A DNA stretch of 11,319 nucleotides from Akkermansia muciniphila. GTDB taxonomy: Bacteria > Pseudomonadota > Gammaproteobacteria > Burkholderiales > Burkholderiaceae_C. Shown here one piece after another: positions 7,588 through 11,319 of this stretch. Location: NCBI GenBank assembly GCA_943327015.2, contig CALPVM020000041.1:1-11319 (forward strand), in the 5' to 3' direction. A program made the translations under genes and the position numbers. The stretch's first letter is position 1; each line of letters begins with the position of its first letter. The notes beneath the pieces were generated by a model that searched no databases, was not told the origin of the DNA, and saw nothing but the letters and a program-made list of their open reading frames with translations.

Positions 7588-7624
7588 AAAAGCCTGCCCG
7601 ATTGTAGATCTGCAAGCAGGTTTT
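7588..7624. repeat. Long imperfect hairpin
   Basis: CCTGC (7593-7597) pairs with GCAGG (7616-7620), and flanking AAAA (7588-7591) pairs with TTTT (7621-7624) with one bulged G. Inside, TTGTAGA and TCTGCAA form a near-perfect palindrome with one G-T pair. It could be a terminator in either direction or part of a mobile-element end. Confidence 0.5.
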
Positions 7625-7696
7625 CTGGGCAGTGTGGTCGCCGGAAACGGACATCAAACCCGTCTGTGTTTCCGTGCCAGTTCAATTCCCGAATCC

Positions 7697-7716
7697 GGAA
7701 TCGAACCCGCGTCCGC
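7697..7716 (-). other. tmRNA (ssrA) T-arm-like fragment, possible attachment-site remnant
   Basis: Read on the minus strand this contains GGACGCGGGTTCGATTCC. As I remember it, that matches the 5' half of the T-arm region of proteobacterial tmRNA, which continues CGCC. Here it diverges right after TTCC, so it is not a complete arm and no tmRNA body is present. The 3' end of ssrA is a classic integration site for prophages and islands, and a partial copy is what an attachment core would look like. It lies 8 bp beyond the hipA stop. No integrase is in the window, and several tRNAs share part of this motif, so the assignment is tentative. Confidence 0.35.
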
Positions 7717-7724
7717 ATGGTGGT

Positions 7725-8543
7725 TCAGACAGAGGGTTCGGTGGCCGCGTCATTTTCGGTGGCAGGCTCGGTGAGCCTCCGAATCGTCAGGGCGCAGCGT
7801 TGTTCAATCAAGGTATTGATTTGCTCAACCATGGCATTGCCAGCAAAACTTTGTCCGGGGGCAGACTGGAGCTTTCGCCCTGCCGCTGGCAGTAGTTTTG
7901 CCAATTCCAAAATTCGCCGTTTGGCCTGCGCCTTGGTAAAGCCGACGCTTTCGGCGAACTGCTCCCAGTGCTGCTTCTCAACTTCGCTGAACTTGTACTT
8001 GCTGCCGATTTTCATCGCCATCTTTTGAGAAAGTAGCGGATATACCGCCGTCGAGAGCGTGTCGTAAAACGGTGCCAGAACAGGGGCTTTGCCAGAGTAA
8101 AGCAGAGAGAAATTTTTGGCATGCGCATCATGATTGCCAATCAGCGCATTGAAGATCACGTAGTCGAGCAGTCGTAGTACCTGTGGCGCACTGGGGCGCG
8201 TAGCATTGCGCACCAGATCAAAGCACTTTGCCAGATCCGGGCCACCTTCATTCTGGTATTTCATTTCCGGCACCACGCCCAGTGCCTGGCAGAAGTCCTC
8301 TTGATGCAGCCGTTGCTTGTGCCCCCGGGCATCGATCAGTCGGTCGTATTGCTCAATCAGTATAAAGGAGCGATCCAATACCTGGTGAACTTTTGATTTC
8401 GCTGGCTTGAGGTGCATGGCCTCAGCCAAAGCCATGCAAAATCCCTCGTTGATCACGCTGTCTTCAACGGCGTGGATGGCCGGTTTCAGGATGTGGGAGC
8501 TAGGCGTGCCATTGAGGGGCAGCCCGAGGCGCGCATGCGCCAT
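7725..8543 (-). CDS. hipA: HipA-type serine/threonine kinase, N-terminally deleted
   Basis: HipA toxins are protein kinases; in E. coli the target is glutamyl-tRNA synthetase, held in check by HipB. From the ATG at 8543 this frame encodes 272 residues, against ~410-440 for full HipA. The HipA_C core is present: GTPSSHILKP with the ATP-contacting Lys20, an NE pair at 32-33, the QYDR strand (65-68), LHQEDFCQALG (79-89), the conserved KY..EGGP (95-102), the catalytic loop GNHDAHAKNFS with Asp139 and Asn144, and the metal-binding Asp161 in LAPFYDTLS. The N-terminal subdomain and the AGAQ.K segment carrying the autophosphorylated serine are gone. The start has a good Shine-Dalgarno sequence. The frame continues upstream to a TTG at 8576, which is less likely. 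The product is probably inactive or altered. No hipB neighbour is seen. Confidence 0.8.
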   Translation of the reverse strand: MAHARLGLPLNGTPSSHILKPAIHAVEDSVINEGFCMALAEAMHLKPAKSKVHQVLDRSFILIEQYDRLIDARGHKQRLHQEDFCQALGVVPEMKYQNEGGPDLAKCFDLVRNATRPSAPQVLRLLDYVIFNALIGNHDAHAKNFSLLYSGKAPVLAPFYDTLSTAVYPLLSQKMAMKIGSKYKFSEVEKQHWEQFAESVGFTKAQAKRRILELAKLLPAAGRKLQSAPGQSFAGNAMVEQINTLIEQRCALTIRRLTEPATENDAATEPSV

Positions 8544-8551
8544 GGTTGTTA

Positions 8552-8558
8552 CCCTCTC
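8552..8558 (-). promoter_or_regulatory. Ribosome binding site of truncated hipA
   Basis: GAGAGGG on the minus strand lies 8 bases before the ATG at 8543. It decides the start at 8543 over the in-frame TTG at 8576 and shows that the translation signals of the gene survive even though most of its 5' coding part is missing. Confidence 0.6.
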
Positions 8559-8598
8559 GTTGTTCGTCGGACGCAACTGATGGTAATCCGCTCAACTG

Positions 8599-8664
8599 TG
8601 CGTATTCCGGTGAACGTGACCGCTGATTCCGGCAACGTGACCGGCATTCCGGTGATCGTGACCG
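8599..8664 (+). repeat. IS21 terminal repeat, left end, with three internal copies
   Basis: Three direct copies of a unit close to ATTCCGGTGAACGTGACCG lie at 8604-8622, 8626-8643 and 8646-8664. The middle copy is one base shorter. Such repeats at IS21-family ends are transposase binding sites. The right end carries the same array inverted. Confidence 0.88.
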
Positions 8665-8753
8665 AGGGTCGGTGTTGCGCGATTTGATTGTATGCCGACT
8701 TGTTTTTTCCGGCTGTATTCTCTTTCTTAAATTGGTTTGTTTTTAACTAAATA

Positions 8754-8778
8754 GGCCCCTGCCAGGCCGCCAGAGGCC
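8754..8778 (-). terminator. Possible terminator after istB
   Basis: On the minus strand GGCCTCTG and CAGGGGCC (genomic 8771-8778 and 8754-8761) form an 8-bp stem with one G-T pair and a 9-base loop, 16 bases beyond the istB stop. The following TATTTAGTT is a poor T tract, so termination may be leaky and transcription could continue toward hipA. Confidence 0.35.
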
Positions 8779-8794
8779 CCCCCACCATGTTGGT

Positions 8795-9577
8795 TTAGCT
8801 TTCGGTCTTAATTTTTACGGGGCTACCCTTCTTACGCAACGACTCCCCCGTAAGCGTAAAGCGATGATGGTTTTGCATCAGCCGATCCAGCATTGCATCG
8901 GCAATAGTCTGATCCCCAATCCACCCATGCCAATGCTCAATCGGCAACTGGCTGGTAATAATCGTGGCACGGTGACTAGCACGGTCGTCAATAATCTCCA
9001 GCAAATCGGCCCGGGTATGACTATCCATCGCAGACATACCCCAATCATCGAGCAACAAGACGTCCGTGTTTTTGAGAGTGTCGAGCCAGCGCGTAAAGGT
9101 ACCATTGGCGTGGCGAATACGTAACTCTTCACCCAGACGCGGCACACGTAAGTACAGCGCACTATGCCCACGCCTGCAGGCATGCTGAGCCAGGGCACAC
9201 GCTAGCCACGACTTACCCGCACCCGTGGCACCCGTAATCAGTACCGCATGCCCGGCATTGACCCACTCCCCCAAAGCCAAACTCATCACCGCACTACGCT
9301 CGATGCCCCGTGTGCTGCGACTGTCCAAATCTTCAATGGCTGCTTGCGGGTATTTGAGTCTGGCGGTTTTGAGTAACCGCGCACAGCGCCGATCCTGTCT
9401 GCCGTGCACCTCACGGTCAACCAGCAATGCCAGTCGTTCTTCAAAGCTCATGGCACTGATGCCGCTTTGGCTGAGCTGCTGCTCCAGCGCCTGAGCCATG
9501 GTTTCCAAGCGCAGGCCACGCAGTTGGTTTAAGGTTGTTTGCATCATCATGGTGAGGTTCTCTATGTTGGGTTTCAT
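8795..9577 (-). CDS. istB: IS21-family helper ATPase IstB
   Basis: IstB is a DnaC/DnaA-like AAA+ ATPase that assists IstA in target-site selection and DNA remodelling. From the ATG at 9577 it is 260 residues, the usual size. An N-terminal helical domain (about 12-100, including TLNQLRGLRLETMAQAL) precedes the ATPase domain. Walker A is GATGAGKS at 116-123, Walker B is VLLLDDWG at 173-180, and the polar sensor-1-like TSQ is at 208-210. DAMLDRLMQNHHRF (227-240) holds the conserved arginine region. The start lies 5 bp beyond the istA stop. An alternative ATG at 9550 (MMMQTTL) has a better GAGA Shine-Dalgarno-like element 8 bases upstream, so the true start could be nine residues later. The gene is intact. 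Confidence 0.93.
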   Translation of the reverse strand: MKPNIENLTMMMQTTLNQLRGLRLETMAQALEQQLSQSGISAMSFEERLALLVDREVHGRQDRRCARLLKTARLKYPQAAIEDLDSRSTRGIERSAVMSLALGEWVNAGHAVLITGATGAGKSWLACALAQHACRRGHSALYLRVPRLGEELRIRHANGTFTRWLDTLKNTDVLLLDDWGMSAMDSHTRADLLEIIDDRASHRATIITSQLPIEHWHGWIGDQTIADAMLDRLMQNHHRFTLTGESLRKKGSPVKIKTES

Positions 9578-9582
9578 TGGTT

Positions 9583-11139
9583 TTATTGGTAATAGTTCGC
9601 GCCGCGCACATGGGCGTGTACCGGTGCGGTCCACTCTGGGGTAGTACTGGCTTGCAGCAAGTCGCGTCTGTTTTTTAAGATGTCGCGGATGTGGGTGAAT
9701 TTGCTGGTACCCAGCCCCAGTGCCAATGTGCATGCCGCCTCCAGTCGCGCCTCGCCATAGCGCTTGGAGAGCGACAGCAACCCCAAACAGGCACGGTAGG
9801 CATGCTCGGGATGGGGTTGGCGCTCCAGCATCTTCTGCACCGTCGCAGCGCAGGCTACACCAATACGTGCCCCCCAGTCGATCAGCCGCTCAGGTGTCCA
9901 CTGCGCCTGATGTTGGTGGCGCTCAGGCAGGTGCTCGGTTACCGTGGTGAATCCGCCCTTGTGGCTGCAGCGCATATGGCTGGCGACCCGATTACCACGG
10001 TGCAAAACTTCGACTGCATGGCCGGTCACACGTAGCTCCAGCGCTAAGCCAACCAGCGCATGGGGCACGCTGTAGCGGTGACCTTCGAATTCGATGTGGC
10101 TATCAATGTGTACACGCACTGTTTTGAAGACCGCCCATTCCCAGGGCTGCACTGGCAATGCCATCAGGGCGGGTGCGTCGATATTGGCAAACACGCTGGC
10201 ACGGCTGCCGGGCAGCTTTTGAAACGAGCGCTGGTTGAGCCATTGCAGCAAGGGAGCAATGGCGTCGTTGACTTCTTCTACACTGGCGAATTGGAGTTTA
10301 CGCAGGCGTGCCAGTATCCAGCGTTCTACCAGCAGTACGCTGTGTTCGACTTTAGGTTTGTCCTGTGGGTGGTAGGCGCGTGCGGGTAAAACGGAGCAGC
10401 CGTAGTGGCGCGCAAAGTCTTGCACCGTATCCGTCAGTTTGGGCTCGTACCGGTCGGCCACGGTGACCAGCGCGCGCGGGTTGTCCGGCACGATGAGCTG
10501 GGGTACTCCACCGTAGAATGTTAACGCCTGCGCGGTCGCTCCCAGCCAGTCTTTGGCTGTTTGGGCTGGCGTGGCACAGCAGTAGCAGTATCCCGACACA
10601 CCCATGGCAGCCACGAAGATATTGGCACGTCCCACTTCCTGGCCATTGGCTACTAGCTTGATGGTGGGACCGGCATAGTCGATGAAGAGTTTTTCGCCGG
10701 CACGGTGGACTTGGCGCATGGAGCGTTTGAGGCGTTTGGCAAACCGGCGGTAATTCGAACAGAACTGTGAGTAGCGCCAGGGTTTGACGGGGTTGTCTGT
10801 GCTGTGTTCTTCCCCTACTTGGGCACAGTATTCTTCCCACAGCAGCATCAAGGTCATGCCCTTGCGGCCAAGCTCTTGGTGGATGTGCCCGAAGTCGGTC
10901 TGGGCATAGGTCTGGCGCAAGCTGGGTGAGGCCAGGAGGCGTCGCTCCAGAGTGGCTTCATCCATGTCCTCGATAGCTTTCCAGTTCAGTCCGGCGGCCA
11001 CCGCTAAACCAACGTACTTGGTGACCACGCCTTTGGATATTTGCAGGGCAGTGGCGATTTGTTGGTGGGATTGTCCACCTTCGAATTTGAGACGCAGTGC
11101 GTCTTTGAGTTTGCGCATGTTGATCCTTAATGCGGGCAT
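9583..11139 (-). CDS. istA: IS21-family transposase IstA
   Basis: This 518-residue DDE transposase cuts and joins the element ends. The N-terminus has a helix-turn-helix (about 19-45, GGQSHQQIATALQISKGVVT) for end binding. The catalytic core shows Asp154 (KLFIDYAGPT), Asp219 (IVPDNPRALV) and Glu265 (HPQDKPKVEHSV), which I take as the DDE triad. The C-terminal part includes the EGHRYSVP segment (about 364) that IS21 transposases share. The start at 11139 has AAGGAA 4 bases upstream. A second ATG at 11118 (MRKLKDALRLK), where many IS21 transposases begin, has its own AAGGA. The gene is uninterrupted. istB follows after 5 bp, so the two are co-transcribed. Part of the frame upstream of the start runs into the right terminal region. 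Confidence 0.95.
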   Translation of the reverse strand: MPALRINMRKLKDALRLKFEGGQSHQQIATALQISKGVVTKYVGLAVAAGLNWKAIEDMDEATLERRLLASPSLRQTYAQTDFGHIHQELGRKGMTLMLLWEEYCAQVGEEHSTDNPVKPWRYSQFCSNYRRFAKRLKRSMRQVHRAGEKLFIDYAGPTIKLVANGQEVGRANIFVAAMGVSGYCYCCATPAQTAKDWLGATAQALTFYGGVPQLIVPDNPRALVTVADRYEPKLTDTVQDFARHYGCSVLPARAYHPQDKPKVEHSVLLVERWILARLRKLQFASVEEVNDAIAPLLQWLNQRSFQKLPGSRASVFANIDAPALMALPVQPWEWAVFKTVRVHIDSHIEFEGHRYSVPHALVGLALELRVTGHAVEVLHRGNRVASHMRCSHKGGFTTVTEHLPERHQHQAQWTPERLIDWGARIGVACAATVQKMLERQPHPEHAYRACLGLLSLSKRYGEARLEAACTLALGLGTSKFTHIRDILKNRRDLLQASTTPEWTAPVHAHVRGANYYQ

Positions 11140-11252
11140 GGGGTTCCTTGGCTATAAAAGACAAGAAAGGTACCCGACCCGCGGGTTTCGTTATGCGCAA
11201 CACCGTTCCGTCAGCGTATACCGCCGTGCCGACTGGCGTGACCGCTTTGTCT

Positions 11253-11319
11253 GGTCACGTTCACCGGAAATGCCGGTCACGATCCCGGAATCACCGGTCA
11301 CGTTGAATCGGAATACTCA
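11253..11319 (-). repeat. IS21 terminal repeat, right end, with three internal copies
   Basis: Inverted counterpart of the left end, with copies at 11253-11271, 11274-11291 and 11295-11314, then the terminal ACTCA. A fourth half-site, CGTGACC at 11237-11243, points the other way and can pair with GGTCACG at 11253-11259. The element ends on the final base of the window. Confidence 0.87.

Larger units (their letters stand above)
7363..7724. other. Gene-poor, hairpin-rich stretch at the island edge
   Basis: I find no convincing gene in these ~360 bases. Two short minus-strand frames cross it (stops near 7397 and 7521), but neither has a ribosome binding site, and the repeats below explain much of their content. 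They vaguely recall small uncharacterised ORFs beside prophages and satellite elements, which is too weak to name. The stretch holds a nested inverted repeat (7464-7542), a long hairpin (7588-7624), a further stem (GGAA..ACGGAC 7643-7652 against GTCTGT..TTCC 7662-7673) and a tmRNA-like fragment (7697-7716). It lies between the tRNA-Phe terminator and the 3' end of hipA. Confidence 0.5.
8599..11319 (-). mobile_element. Complete IS21-family insertion sequence
   Basis: A 2,721-bp element bounded by 5'-TG...CA-3' ends, typical of IS21. Reading inward, the two ends begin TGCGTATTCCG (from 8599) and TGAGTATTCCG (complement, from 11319) and stay similar for about 65 bp. It carries istA and istB in the usual order on the minus strand. 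The target duplication cannot be checked because the right end is the last base of the window; the left flank is CTCAACTG (8591-8598). About 130 bp between the left repeats and the istB stop (8665-8794) hold only a possible terminator. The GC content looks higher than the core genes to the left. Both frames are intact, so the element may be active. Confidence 0.92.

Noticed and set aside
7397..7657. Minus-strand frame of ~86 residues in the hairpin-rich stretch
   Set aside because: It has no ribosome binding site. The longest form starts at a TTG, and the frame runs through inverted repeats. It vaguely resembles small prophage-border ORFs but not enough to call.
7697..7716. A complete tRNA or tmRNA gene on the minus strand
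   Set aside because: Only one side of the T-arm matches. The stem cannot close and there is no acceptor or D-arm around it.
7521..7718. Second minus-strand frame of 65 residues overlapping the first
   Set aside because: It crosses the tmRNA-like fragment and two hairpins in an alternative frame. Coding in both frames is unlikely and no start signal is seen.
7495..8028. Plus-strand frame of 177 residues opposite hipA
   Set aside because: It is a shadow of hipA and the repeat region, with Cys/Arg/Ser-rich composition and no recognisable domain.
8599..8664. Regularly spaced repeats suggesting a small CRISPR array
   Set aside because: The units are nearly contiguous, with 2-3 bp between them and no unique spacers. 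The same array is inverted at the other end, which identifies IS termini.
9577..9733. Longer IstB start at 9733
   Set aside because: The extra 52 residues overlap istA, have no similarity to IstB N-termini, and normal family length is reached from 9577.
10352..10840. 162-residue minus-strand frame inside istA
   Set aside because: It is an out-of-frame shadow of the intact transposase gene.

Overview
The window looks like a chromosomal segment of a betaproteobacterium, most likely Burkholderiales/Alcaligenaceae of middling GC. The evidence is the RpoC C-terminus, the gene order rsmB - DUF4390 - ntrY-like kinase - short ntrX-like regulator, and the sequence of tRNA-Phe. The genus is not fixed by anything I can see.

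Positions 1-7362 are ordinary core genome, all on the + strand. The window opens inside rpoC (RNA polymerase beta' C-terminal third), which ends at a hairpin terminator. A tightly packed gene string follows: a small membrane-anchored LemA-like protein, rsmB (16S rRNA m5C967 methyltransferase), an exported DUF4390 protein, an NtrY-like membrane histidine kinase, and a short response regulator with receiver and Fis-type HTH domains but no AAA+ domain. The first two genes overlap by 4 bp (GTGA) and DUF4390/ntrY by 4 bp (ATGA), so this is probably one operon ending in a two-component system. An extended -10 promoter, a tRNA-Phe(GAA) gene and a strong terminator close the core part.

Positions 7363-8598 look like the worn edge of a mobile island. 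About 360 bp without a convincing gene is full of inverted repeats. On the minus strand it carries a 20-nt piece resembling the T-arm of tmRNA (ssrA), a classic integration target. Next comes a HipA-type kinase gene on the minus strand. It keeps the catalytic core, a good ribosome binding site and a start codon, but lacks the whole N-terminal subdomain and phosphate-binding loop. Its expected antitoxin partner is absent.

Positions 8599-11319 are a complete IS21-family insertion sequence (istA transposase, istB helper ATPase, minus strand). Both ends are visible, each with three copies of an about 19-bp repeat, and the right-hand CA end coincides with the last base of the window. The element sits 55 bp upstream of the truncated hipA in the same orientation, so it separates hipA from whatever originally preceded it and could feed transcription into it.

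I see no wholly new system. The points most worth a second look are the ssrA-like attachment remnant without an integrase, the C5-A68 acceptor-stem mismatch in tRNA-Phe beside it, the deleted but apparently translatable HipA, and an A9 slippery tract exactly between the two domains of the NtrX-like regulator.
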